Positions 6,813 through 15,169 of a DNA stretch of 15,597 nt are shown here, piece by piece. How positions within the stretch are numbered: the stretch's first letter is position 1; each line of letters opens with the position of its first letter. The DNA comes from Promethearchaeota archaeon (GTDB taxonomy: Archaea > Asgardarchaeota > Lokiarchaeia > Sigynarchaeales > SOKP01): contig WJKD01000338.1 of the NCBI GenBank assembly GCA_014729315.1, positions 1 through 15,597 of the forward strand, written 5' to 3'. Under the pieces are notes generated by a model that made no database searches, was not told the DNA's origin, and saw nothing but the letters and a program-made list of their open reading frames with translations. The position numbers were made by a program, and so were the translations under genes.

Positions 6813-7655
6813 TTAAACGGGAAGAATGTCAACATCGCCGCTTGGAACAATAACACCGACCACGGTATTAGTCCTTTTTGAATAAGAGCGTGAAGAAAAT
6901 ATGCTTAATAATTTATCGTTGAAATATTTTTTATAACCATTCTTAAAATTTTCGTGAGCTCTAATTATTAAATTTATTCGATTTTCTTCCACAAATTCGT
7001 CCAATGCATCCCATCCGAACTTTTTTACGCCTGGTCCCCTAATACTTCTTTTAAATTCTTTAACCCTTTCCTTCGGATCATTCCATAGTAATTGTTTTGT
7101 AATAGGACAGTTAATTTCTTTTTGGTTCTCAGGTAAGGAGTTAATATTTTCGACTATTCTCAATCCTTCGGGTATACCCGCATGTACGCAAAAAATTCTA
7201 TTCCAGGTGAGTGCAGCTAAAGGAAGTTTCGAAAACGCCGAGTTATATCTTCTAAACATTTCCTTATATTTATTAAATTTCAATCGCAATTCATCGTAAA
7301 AACCATATTGTCTATTAATGATCGGGTCTTCGTGATTTCCCCTTAGTAATACTATTCTATGTGGCATCAACTTTTTATAGTAAAATAATACATTGATAAC
7401 CTCAACTTGCTGAGCACCTCTATCTACATAATCGCCTAAAAAGATCAGTGTTTTAAAATCCTCTCGAAAAAAAAGTTGGACTATGTTATGCAATGTTTCA
7501 AGGTCTCCGTGTAAATCACCAACAACCATCGTTCTTCCTTGTTCAATGGGGATCAAGTTACTTTCGGATTCAAAAATTAAATCTATATGTTTAATTAAAT
7601 TGACGATTTCTTGATCTGAATAGTGTTCGATAACATCAAAGAACCGAGAGGGCAT
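6813..7655 (-). CDS. PPP-family Ser/Thr protein phosphatase
   Basis: This 280-residue metallophosphatase of the PPP family hydrolyses phospho-Ser/Thr using two metal ions. All signature blocks are present in order: GDLHG (46-50), GDYVDRG (74-80), GNHE (106-109), LLWNDP (189-194), SIRGPG..KFG (204-214) and the C-terminal metal-ligand His in IIRAHEN (H234). CVHAG (H158) supplies another ligand. The LLW(S/N)DP and RG.G..FG blocks place it with eukaryotic-type PP1/PP2A/PP5-like and archaeal PPP enzymes rather than the short lambda-type bacterial ones. There is no signal peptide or membrane helix, so it should be cytosolic. It is convergent with the transporter gene (18 bp apart) and divergent from the kinase-like gene, whose promoter region it shares. 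The target proteins are unknown. Confidence 0.92.
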   Translation of the reverse strand: MPSRFFDVIEHYSDQEIVNLIKHIDLIFESESNLIPIEQGRTMVVGDLHGDLETLHNIVQLFFREDFKTLIFLGDYVDRGAQQVEVINVLFYYKKLMPHRIVLLRGNHEDPIINRQYGFYDELRLKFNKYKEMFRRYNSAFSKLPLAALTWNRIFCVHAGIPEGLRIVENINSLPENQKEINCPITKQLLWNDPKERVKEFKRSIRGPGVKKFGWDALDEFVEENRINLIIRAHENFKNGYKKYFNDKLLSIFSSRSYSKRTNTVVGVIVPSGDVDILPV

Positions 7656-7683
7656 TTTTTTTAATTTTACAAAATTATGAATA

Positions 7684-7725
7684 TATTTAATAAAAATTAA
7701 GGAGATTTATTTAATAAAAATTAAG
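7684..7725. repeat. Exact 18-bp direct repeat in a divergent promoter region
   Basis: TATTTAATAAAAATTAAG occurs at 7684-7701 and again, identical, at 7708-7725, a 24-bp period. Read on the minus strand, the first copy contains TTTATTAAAT at 7685-7694, about 30 nt before the phosphatase ATG, a good TATA position. The second copy places TTTAATAAAA about 35-44 nt before the kinase-like TTG start. Each copy may therefore serve one of the two divergent genes, or the pair may be a regulator site. Confidence 0.6.
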
Positions 7726-7753
7726 TATTTATCTTAAGATTATAGGTTCCACC

Positions 7754-8554
7754 TTGAATTCAAAAAATATTACAATTTTTCAAACCATCTTCAATTGGGA
7801 GGATATAGACGATATTTCTGAAGCCGAAGTTCAAAAATTATCAGCTCATCTCCGCACTAAATTACCAGATAACTTTCTAATGAAATGTACTTGGAGTTAT
7901 TATAAAAAATGTACTATTTTCACGCTTGAAAAAGAGCCAGTTCTATTTTTAAAATATGTAAGAGATCATTATTTCTTTGAAGTGTTTGGAATCCACTTGA
8001 CAAATAAGTTTTTTGATCCTGAACTAGGCTTCAAAGAGTATATCACGGGAGTGTATTACAAACGTAAACCATTACCTTTCATAATGACCAGTTACGAGAA
8101 GGGAATAAGCATTAATGAAGTTAACGCAACTAATTACAAATATAACTTAGGAAGACAGTGCTACTTACACAAAATACTTTCTTTATACGATGTTTACGAT
8201 CGTCATTTTATAGTGCGGGAGGACGATTCGGTATGCAGGATTGATTTCGGAAGGTCTTTTGAAAACCTCCATAAAAAATATTTGGGATTTGACGATTATT
8301 TACGAAAAAAAAAATTCGAATTTTTTGATGAGGAATTTCAGAGCGGTTATCAAGCAGAAAAAGAGATAGTAAAAGAGAACCTGGCACATAAAAGATCTAA
8401 ACTCGCTCGAATAATAAGATTAATAAAAACTTTAGAAAAAGATTATGTTTTAGTTTATTTCGAAGCTGATAAATTCGTAAACAGGTTAATAGATCACTGG
8501 AGCAAAATTGGATTCTTAAAAGAAGCTAAAATTACTCAATGCGAATGGATTTAA
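7754..8554 (+). CDS. Atypical protein/lipid kinase-like protein with DRH and IDFG motifs
   Basis: The 266-residue protein has no family I can name with certainty, but its middle reads like a kinase C-lobe. PFIMTSYEKG (108-117) resembles the hinge, then a helix with LGRQCYLHKIL, then DVYDRH (146-151) as a catalytic-loop candidate, and CRIDFGRSF (161-169) as a metal-binding DFG-like segment. K67 in LFLKYV could be the ATP-contact Lys. The DRH...IDFG pair is most like PI3/PI4-kinase and related atypical kinases. The Asn normally three residues after that His (DRHxxN) is Val here, so catalysis may be altered or absent. The C-terminal 90 residues are Lys/Glu-rich and helical. The start is TTG at 7754, because the frame is closed by a TAA at 7715 and has no ATG before codon 43. 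It diverges from the PPP phosphatase, which makes an opposing pair plausible. Confidence 0.55.
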   Translation: MNSKNITIFQTIFNWEDIDDISEAEVQKLSAHLRTKLPDNFLMKCTWSYYKKCTIFTLEKEPVLFLKYVRDHYFFEVFGIHLTNKFFDPELGFKEYITGVYYKRKPLPFIMTSYEKGISINEVNATNYKYNLGRQCYLHKILSLYDVYDRHFIVREDDSVCRIDFGRSFENLHKKYLGFDDYLRKKKFEFFDEEFQSGYQAEKEIVKENLAHKRSKLARIIRLIKTLEKDYVLVYFEADKFVNRLIDHWSKIGFLKEAKITQCEWI

Positions 8555-8569
8555 AGCGTACAAAGAATT

Positions 8570-9133
8570 CTACATTTTTTTGAAGAATCTTTTGTCGTGA
8601 TCACAATTCGGACACACATCTGGGGGTTCACGAAGTTCGACATTCCCACAAATTTCACACATGTACAAGTCTATGTCTTCGATTGCCTTGTCTTTATCTA
8701 ATTTTTTGAGATAGTCTATAAATAATTTGCTGTGTATTTTTTCTGCTCCACGAGCTAGTTCAAATGTAAATTCTGCTAAGAAAATCTCCTCTTTTTGAGC
8801 ATTCTTCATAAAACTCTTGTACATCTTTTTAAATTCGTAGGTTTCTCCGCTGATGGATTGTATCAAGTTATTTCTCGTTGAATCGACTTTTTTTTTAATC
8901 TCCTCTTCATTAATAGAGACAATATTGTTTAAATCAGCTTCTGACTCTGTGATTTTAGAGAGAGCTTTAAGATGATTTTTTATATGTATACTTTCAGCGT
9001 AAGAAATTGTTCTAAAAAGACGAGCTATTTCTTTATAGCGTTCTTCTTCAGCTTTATTTGCAAATAACTCGTATTTTTTTCTGGCTTCAGTCTCGCCTTT
9101 AATTGCTTCCTTAAGGTTTTCAACTACTTCCAT
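8570..9133 (-). CDS. Rubrerythrin-type ferritin-like diiron protein with C-terminal rubredoxin domain
   Basis: This 187-residue two-domain protein is cytosolic. Rubrerythrins reduce hydrogen peroxide, taking electrons through the rubredoxin-type iron. The N-terminal four-helix bundle carries the diiron ligands as repeated E and E..H patterns: GETEA (E14), YAESIH (E47, H50), GETYE (E97), AEFTFE (E121) and AEKIH (E131, H134). The C-terminal domain has four Cys in MCEICG (C159, C162) and VCPNC (C174, C177), spaced like rubredoxin iron ligands. The length fits classical rubrerythrin. It lies downstream of MCM on the same strand but with its own 210-bp leader, and ends 15 bp from the convergent kinase-like gene. 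It is functionally related to the nearby Fe/Mn transporter through metal and oxidative-stress handling. Confidence 0.93.
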   Translation of the reverse strand: MEVVENLKEAIKGETEARKKYELFANKAEEERYKEIARLFRTISYAESIHIKNHLKALSKITESEADLNNIVSINEEEIKKKVDSTRNNLIQSISGETYEFKKMYKSFMKNAQKEEIFLAEFTFELARGAEKIHSKLFIDYLKKLDKDKAIEDIDLYMCEICGNVELREPPDVCPNCDHDKRFFKKM

Positions 9134-9161
9134 AATTGTTAAGATACAAATAACTATTCAG

Positions 9162-9172
9162 TTTAATATTAA
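9162..9172 (-). promoter_or_regulatory. Candidate TATA box of the rubrerythrin gene
   Basis: TTAATATTAAA on the minus strand lies about 29 nt before the ATG at 9133, suiting a leaderless transcript. No Shine-Dalgarno site is present. Confidence 0.4.
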
Positions 9173-9308
9173 GGACAAGTATGGTATGTTTTAATAATAA
9201 TTTTAGGTTTATTTTTTATTAATGCAATTCCTAACGATAAAAGAAATAATTATTTTTAAGATTTCTTCAATTTACATTCACAGATAATAAACACACCAAT
9301 AGCAATTA

Positions 9309-9329
9309 TTCAATTATGGTTTTATTGAA
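9309..9329 (-). terminator. Weak hairpin downstream of MCM
   Basis: TTCAAT and ATTGAA form a 6-bp stem with a 9-nt loop, 15 nt after the MCM stop. No strong T run follows at once, so it may be only a transcript-end structure. The remaining part of the 9134-9343 gap shows no gene. Confidence 0.2.
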
Positions 9330-9343
9330 ATTTAGTTTGATAT

Positions 9344-11485
9344 TTATTCTTGTCTCCTCGTAAATTTGATTAAATTGTGCTTTGGTTCGTACAAAGTTCC
9401 TTCTTTAACTGCTTCGTCTAGAGCGTTTTTAATAAACTCTTTGTCAAGGTTTTCCTCTAATTCAAGCGTTTGTATTATGCTTTTTTTTTCGAGGGCTCTC
9501 CACTCGTTATCCTCAAAAATTTCTTTAAGTCTATCCATAAGTTGATTTAATTTGTTAATTTTGCTACGAGATTCTCCAACAAATACCCTATCCATGTCAA
9601 TCTTACCTGTTGTCTCGTCATAGCCAATATCGTTCAAGTATCTTTTAAATAACTTAATAATTTCTTCCACATCTTCTTTTGAAACTTTATCTCGGAGTGC
9701 CATTTTCGCATATGCTTCGCTCAATCTTACCAATGCATCGAGATTTCTAGCTAATATCGAAACTATTGCGTCTTCCGAAGTATATTCTCCCCTAAGTTCT
9801 AAGTAAAAATCCTTAATTCTCTCTTTTGCTTCTTCTGTCAAAGACGGTTTACAATTTCTTTTTGCGTGCTTTATGTATTTTTTTAATAAATCACCGGGAA
9901 TAGGTGCAAATGACTCATCATCGTCTGCTTCGTCAATTACTTCAGAATCAGTAATTGTCCCTTTCATAGCATTTTGAAGGATAAATTCAGCCATTTGAGC
10001 GTCTTTAGCTCGATCTGGTTTATCAATAACTACAAAAATGAGATCAAATCGGGATACCAATGAAGGAGGTAAACGAATATTTTGGGTAGGTGTTTTATAG
10101 GGATCGTACCTCCCTGAATGGGGATTAGCTGCTGCGATGATCGCGGTTTCTGATTTTAAAGTTGCGACAATTCCTGCCTTCGCTATACTAACCGTCTGTT
10201 GCTCCATCCCCTCATGCAGAGCAGATCTGTCTGCCGAATCCATTTTGTCAAATTCATCTATAGCTGCGATACCCCCATTTGCTAGCACAATTGCCCCAGC
10301 TTCGAGATTCATTTGACCCGTATCAGAATCTTTGATTACAGCAGCAGTTAATCCAACTGCTGTAGAGCCCTTTCCCGAAGTATACAAACCGCGTGGTGAG
10401 ATTTCTACAGCATTTTTAAGAATCTCGCTCTTTCCGGTACCAGGATCACCCACAAATAAAACATGAATATCACCTCTCTTATATCCTCCTCCAGGTTTTC
10501 TTTTTCTGCTACCGGCAAACAAACTTAACGCACATGCAATTTTTAAATCCTCTCTCCCATAAATAGTAGGAGCAATAGATCTAGCGATTTTTTTTTGAAT
10601 CATTGGTTCCTTTGCTAAGGTTTCAATTTTTTTAATATCTTCTTTTGAGATGTCAATATACTGGTCTGTTTTATCCTCTGGATCTATGAAATTTACATTA
10701 ATAAATGTTTTAAAGAGATTAGAATTATTACTCTTTATTGAATGCGCGATGACAGATTTAAAAACGCCCATAACTTTTAGTCTATCTCCTGGTTTCACGG
10801 TATCAACTAAATCATAAGTTAGGATTGCTTGAACGGATCTTGGAATCCTTCCAGCCGGGAGATCTTCGGGGATTTCTTGAATAGTTATACTCTGCCAATC
10901 GATGAATTCAGATTTTTTAGAGATTAAACGAAAATCAGACTGTTTACTAGCTTTACAGCGTTTATTTATGCAAAATTTCGGCCATTTTATTTTTGATGTT
11001 AGTTGAATAATATCAAACTGAGTTCCACAGTCCATACATTCAAATTTTGCCTTTATTAATTGCGGTCTTATTGCAGAACTGCGAATTAATATACCTTTAA
11101 ACCACACGAGTCTATCGATATGTTTTGAACGTAATCCTCTGATCGGAACGGTTAATGGACTTTTTTCATCTTTAGTAGCTATTCTTACGAAATAATAGTC
11201 ATTTGTTAATAGTCCCCCTTGGAACTTAAGCAAATTTTCAAACGCTTCCACTGCGTCTTCCAAGAGTGTCTCTGGATCTTTTCTGAGCATATCTGCGATT
11301 TGGGGATCAAAAGCAAGTAAGTCTTCGTATAATATTATTAAAGTGTTTCCTCCCTTCGCAAATATATCGTTTATCTGATCTTGATATTTATACACTCCAG
11401 GGGCATCTTGAAATTGCCGATAAAAATCTTCAAATCGTTGGACCTTACGAATTGGAGCGCTAGGGCTGGAAAGAGGTGTCGTCAT
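9344..11485 (-). CDS. mcm: MCM replicative DNA helicase
   Basis: This 713-residue archaeal MCM is the hexameric helicase that unwinds DNA at the replication fork. The N-terminal domain carries a zinc ribbon (C150, C153, C172, C177) and an OB-fold/hairpin region (about 110-270). The AAA+ domain has Walker A GDPGTGKS (346-353), Walker B AAIDEFDKM (407-415), sensor-1 Asn in AAANP (N454) and the arginine finger in SRFD (R479). The C-terminal 70-80 residues look like the usual winged-helix tail. The length is normal, there is no intein, and the catalytic residues are complete. The ATG start with MTTPLSSP is favoured because the next upstream ATG is followed immediately by a stop. A GINS-like gene 3.7 kb away encodes another part of the CMG helicase. 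The gene has its own 173-bp leader, so it is probably transcribed separately from the HEAT gene. Confidence 0.97.
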   Translation of the reverse strand: MTTPLSSPSAPIRKVQRFEDFYRQFQDAPGVYKYQDQINDIFAKGGNTLIILYEDLLAFDPQIADMLRKDPETLLEDAVEAFENLLKFQGGLLTNDYYFVRIATKDEKSPLTVPIRGLRSKHIDRLVWFKGILIRSSAIRPQLIKAKFECMDCGTQFDIIQLTSKIKWPKFCINKRCKASKQSDFRLISKKSEFIDWQSITIQEIPEDLPAGRIPRSVQAILTYDLVDTVKPGDRLKVMGVFKSVIAHSIKSNNSNLFKTFINVNFIDPEDKTDQYIDISKEDIKKIETLAKEPMIQKKIARSIAPTIYGREDLKIACALSLFAGSRKRKPGGGYKRGDIHVLFVGDPGTGKSEILKNAVEISPRGLYTSGKGSTAVGLTAAVIKDSDTGQMNLEAGAIVLANGGIAAIDEFDKMDSADRSALHEGMEQQTVSIAKAGIVATLKSETAIIAAANPHSGRYDPYKTPTQNIRLPPSLVSRFDLIFVVIDKPDRAKDAQMAEFILQNAMKGTITDSEVIDEADDDESFAPIPGDLLKKYIKHAKRNCKPSLTEEAKERIKDFYLELRGEYTSEDAIVSILARNLDALVRLSEAYAKMALRDKVSKEDVEEIIKLFKRYLNDIGYDETTGKIDMDRVFVGESRSKINKLNQLMDRLKEIFEDNEWRALEKKSIIQTLELEENLDKEFIKNALDEAVKEGTLYEPKHNLIKFTRRQE

Positions 11486-11658
11486 AGTTAAATCATTTTT
11501 TTGTCAATAATTTCTTATAATTCCAAAGTTATTTTTCTTTATTTTTTATTTCTTTTATTAACGATTTAGTTTTATTAATCAGAAAATAAAGTAGAAATAT
11601 AAGAAAAGAGAGAGAGTTGAATTAGTGAACTAATATAGAAAGAGAACCAATAAAGAAT
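11486..11658 (-). other. Intergenic: HEAT gene terminator tract and MCM promoter
   Basis: No gene is seen. On the minus strand the HEAT stop is followed by a pyrimidine-rich tract (CTCTCTCTCTTTTCTT, around 11600-11620) that could terminate transcription. AATTATAAG at 11514-11522 lies about 30 nt before the MCM ATG and is the best TATA candidate. No Shine-Dalgarno site precedes MCM. Confidence 0.35.
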
Positions 11659-14600
11659 TTAACTTTCTTTGATTTTGTGAAGTGCTCCGCAAATTTCTGG
11701 GTCTTGTGACATTTCACAACGTATTTTTAACAACGAAATAACCCTCTTTTTTACTTTTTCCTCCTCGTATTTAGTAGTGCGCTCCAAGATTTTTGCCACT
11801 GAACGTTGTAAATCGAGTGAAACTTCGTCGCTTAAGTTTTTTAACAATTCAGATAATATAGTTTTTAACTTTATCTTTTCAATAATTTTTACCATCCCAT
11901 CTACCATAGCTTGTCGGACTTGCTCGCTCGAATCTTCTAATAACATGATAATGTAATCAAAAACTCTCTGTATATTTTGAATTGCGTGAATCTTTAATAA
12001 ACTAGCTGTTGCTTCTCGTATTTTAGGATCAGGGCTTTCAATATTGATTTTTATTTTTTCAAAAGGTATTTGAGAGGCTTTTACTTCTTTAATTCCAGCT
12101 AAGATATTCATCGAGGTTCTTCTCACCCATCCTTGTTCGTCGTCGAGAGATGCTACTAATTTACTGATAATATTTGTTTTGTCCCCCATATGCTCAACAA
12201 CATTTCCCAAGCTTGCTATACTTGCCTCTCTTACATTCCATTCTTTATCTATTAATCCTTTATTAAGCAAAAAATCAACGGAAGTCCCGGGTTCTTGGTA
12301 TCCAATATATCCAATTATTTTAACACACGCTTCCCGAACAAATGAGTCCTCGTCTTTAAATAAGCTGGTCACAGTATTTAGAGATAAGAATTCTGGAGAT
12401 TGCCTCGCTACTTCTAACAGCGTTCTTGCCAGAGAAATTCTTATTGAAGTCTCTTGGTCTTTTATGATTTGAAAAATTTGCTTCATATACGGTTTTATTT
12501 CTTCTGGTTTGCTCTTAACGACTCTGACAATAACCTTGTTTATTTCTTTTTTTACATGAGTATCCGATTCCTTTTGTATACGGTCTATAATTGGTTTCAG
12601 ATTGATAATGTCTGAATAGCGATCAATTAATCCTTCCAAGGAATTAATTGCATTTAATCTTATATCTGCGTTTTGAGAGTTTAGGAAATTTAGAAGCCTA
12701 GGGATTACAATTTTTGGATCCTTCTTTGCTATTGCTATAATTGTTCTTGAAATAATACCTTTAGTAATAAATGTAGACTTATCAGATATTTCGATTAAAT
12801 TTTCTAAAATTAAGCTGGGATAAGCTTTATATTTCTCAATCAGAATTTCAGAAATGCTTTCTTTTAATTCCTGGTTGTCAAATTTAATAAAAATTAGAAG
12901 TGTTGTCAATATTTTTTCTGGATTTTGCTCAAATAATCTCCCGAGTAATCCTAAAATTGTGTTTAAAGCCTCATTATTATTCGGATCTATTCTATTGATG
13001 ATTGAATCGAGATTGAGATCTTCTGGTGATTCTTCGTAATATTTTTCTAAGGCTAACGCAGATGCCTCTCGTACATTCTTATTTAAATCGCTTAATCCTT
13101 CTAACAAGGAATTTAGTGAGATAGAAAAATTTTTAATATCACCGATGTTAGCTAAAAATTTAAAGATTGAAGCCCGGACAGAACTCGACGGATCTTTCAT
13201 CAAAATTTTTATCTCAGAAACGACTTTTTCGTCTAATTCTTCGCTACTTATTGATTCAAGACATTCAATTGCTTTTGCTCTCACAAGACGATTTTTGTGG
13301 TTTATCTTGGAGATCAAAATATCTATTGGCAAACTCAAAGAAGATTTTATAGCTAACTCTAATATTTGAGCTTGAATATCGCTATTATTATCGTTGATCA
13401 ATTTTACAACATTTATTTCGTTCAATAAATTACTATTAATCTGAATAAATCTTGAGATAACTTTCCATATAATATATCTTAATCTCCATTCGTTATCGTT
13501 TATGAGGTTTAAAAGTAGTTCTTTCGGAATTTTTTCTAGGTATTTTAAATCAATACTTAACAAGGATCGCGCCATAGGTATGCTTTTTTCGTAATTGGGA
13601 GATTTTAAACCTTCGATTATCCAAGAAACAACAATTTCCGGGACATCTTGTTCAAGCTGATTTAATATTTTTTCGCAGATTCTTTTCGAATTGGGATGCG
13701 GATCACAAATACCATCAATTAAAAAATTTTTATACTTACCTTCGGTCAAGTTGATATCGTTCTTTAAGGGAATTCTCTCGTACATTAAGAAAAGCGTTTC
13801 TTCTGCGTAAGTTCTAAGTTTTGCGTTTTTACTTTTTATAAAATTAAACAAGGGAATTGGATCAAAAGTCTGACCCGCTTCAGAAATCATAGCGTATTTT
13901 ATATTCCTTGTGAATTCGTTCTTTTTGGTTAGAAAATAATACGATGTGAAGATAATAAGGAATACTTCTTCTATTACTGCAGCCCAAGCAAAACTCAAGT
14001 AGTTAGGAACGATTTGGGTCGTAAAAGCCCAAATCTCGAAAGTGTGCTCTAATTTCTCTGCGTTTACAATCAGAAAGTTAACCAAAACATTCAATCCAAC
14101 AGCAGCCATTAAGTATGCTGCAAAATAAATGTCGATACCTCTATATTTTATTTTTCTACCCCAAAAGCGTGTGAAATATCCTATTATCCCAAATAAAAGC
14201 GTCACAAAAACCATACCGGCATAAGAATAAGGAGAGATTGCCAGCGCTCCCGTAAAATAAAAAGCGGCAGTTTGAATCATAGAGATCCATGCCCAAACAA
14301 ATACAAATAACATCAACCCAAGCAATATTCTCGGACCAGGGTCAGAAATAAATTCTTTCATAGATCTTTCTCCATTTTCAAAAGTTAAAAATATAGATCG
14401 GCTTGGATCCGGAAGATGATAATACACATTGGTAATTCCAGCAATATATCCCTTAGAACCGTAAAAAGTCAAAATCATCAAAGGATAAGTAAGAGTCCAA
14501 GTCATCCAAATTAATATTAAGGGAATACTTAAAAAAGTCGAGATTAACAAAGGGGGAATAAAAAATACTCCAAAAAATAACCCTAATGCAATTAGTAGTG

Positions 14601-15054
14601 AAATAATTTTATTATCGGTTTTGTTTATTATTTTAGATCCGATAAAGCTATGAAACGGAGTCATCCCTTCGTCTGATGCTTCGCTAAGAGCAATAAAAAT
14701 AAAGTCTATTAAAGGATAAAACGATACATAGCTTAAACAGATAACAAAAGGAATTAGAAGCAGGAAAGGATGAATTTCAGGAGGTGGTTCGGGACTATTC
14801 GTCCAAAACTGCGGAGTTTCAACAGCAAATATAAATGCCATACCCAAAACAACCATAACCGCCATAGCAAATATAAAACCATAAATAATACATTGTAACC
14901 TGTCTTTTAAGCTAAATTCTCCCTTTAAAACAAGCGAAACTTGGGAATGAATAAGTAAAGTTCCAAGAAAAAAGGCTATAATAAAAATAATAAAAAGTGC
15001 AATAGAAGCTGGATTTCCGAAAAAGATCGAATATAAGCTTTCTTGTATTAACAT
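11659..15054 (-). CDS. Large multi-pass membrane protein with C-terminal HEAT-repeat array
   Basis: The 1131-residue protein has two very different halves. Residues 1-375 hold about nine hydrophobic segments (roughly 13-36, 55-77, 96-122, 151-175, 176-197, 243-262, 265-292, 307-331, 351-375), so the N-terminus is embedded in the membrane. From about 385 to the end there are tandem helical hairpins with the HEAT/armadillo signature, for example D....VR..A...L....... with recurring phrases such as DPSSSVRASIFKFL, DLNKNVREASALAL, DSFVREACVKIIG and DPKIREATASLL. That makes roughly 18-20 repeats, a long curved scaffold for binding partner proteins, probably on the cytosolic face. No enzyme motif was found. 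An EE pair in AAVIEEVF recalls CPBP-type membrane proteases, but their Arg and later His motifs are lacking. It lies between MCM and the GINS-like gene, with no proof of a shared role. The function is unknown. Confidence 0.85.
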   Translation of the reverse strand: MLIQESLYSIFFGNPASIALFIIFIIAFFLGTLLIHSQVSLVLKGEFSLKDRLQCIIYGFIFAMAVMVVLGMAFIFAVETPQFWTNSPEPPPEIHPFLLLIPFVICLSYVSFYPLIDFIFIALSEASDEGMTPFHSFIGSKIINKTDNKIISLLIALGLFFGVFFIPPLLISTFLSIPLILIWMTWTLTYPLMILTFYGSKGYIAGITNVYYHLPDPSRSIFLTFENGERSMKEFISDPGPRILLGLMLFVFVWAWISMIQTAAFYFTGALAISPYSYAGMVFVTLLFGIIGYFTRFWGRKIKYRGIDIYFAAYLMAAVGLNVLVNFLIVNAEKLEHTFEIWAFTTQIVPNYLSFAWAAVIEEVFLIIFTSYYFLTKKNEFTRNIKYAMISEAGQTFDPIPLFNFIKSKNAKLRTYAEETLFLMYERIPLKNDINLTEGKYKNFLIDGICDPHPNSKRICEKILNQLEQDVPEIVVSWIIEGLKSPNYEKSIPMARSLLSIDLKYLEKIPKELLLNLINDNEWRLRYIIWKVISRFIQINSNLLNEINVVKLINDNNSDIQAQILELAIKSSLSLPIDILISKINHKNRLVRAKAIECLESISSEELDEKVVSEIKILMKDPSSSVRASIFKFLANIGDIKNFSISLNSLLEGLSDLNKNVREASALALEKYYEESPEDLNLDSIINRIDPNNNEALNTILGLLGRLFEQNPEKILTTLLIFIKFDNQELKESISEILIEKYKAYPSLILENLIEISDKSTFITKGIISRTIIAIAKKDPKIVIPRLLNFLNSQNADIRLNAINSLEGLIDRYSDIINLKPIIDRIQKESDTHVKKEINKVIVRVVKSKPEEIKPYMKQIFQIIKDQETSIRISLARTLLEVARQSPEFLSLNTVTSLFKDEDSFVREACVKIIGYIGYQEPGTSVDFLLNKGLIDKEWNVREASIASLGNVVEHMGDKTNIISKLVASLDDEQGWVRRTSMNILAGIKEVKASQIPFEKIKINIESPDPKIREATASLLKIHAIQNIQRVFDYIIMLLEDSSEQVRQAMVDGMVKIIEKIKLKTILSELLKNLSDEVSLDLQRSVAKILERTTKYEEEKVKKRVISLLKIRCEMSQDPEICGALHKIKES

Positions 15055-15169
15055 TGTATTCAGATGCGATAAGAATGTTAGGGATTTAATAAAAAACTAT
15101 TTTCCTTGATATAAATTTTATAGTAAATAAGATTAATTTAATTTATTAAATTATTTCTAAGTTAAAATT
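15055..15169. promoter_or_regulatory. Divergent promoter region of the HEAT and GINS-like genes
   Basis: TTTATTAAAT occurs on the minus strand at 15084-15093, about 30 nt before the HEAT ATG. It occurs on the plus strand at 15142-15151, about 19-28 nt before the GINS-like TTG. The same decamer lies 30 nt before the PPP phosphatase. It is a likely core-promoter (TATA) sequence in this genome. Otherwise the 115 bases are simple AT-rich DNA. Confidence 0.45.

Noticed and set aside
9344..11485. Intein in MCM
   Set aside because: The length is normal and the Walker A region is continuous.
12179..12472. Plus-strand open frames inside the HEAT gene
   Set aside because: They are shadows of the minus-strand repeat-containing frame and show no protein family features.
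13960..14000. CPBP-type intramembrane protease motif in the HEAT protein
   Set aside because: EE is present in AAVIEEVF, but the following Arg and the later His motifs are missing and HEAT repeats start soon after.
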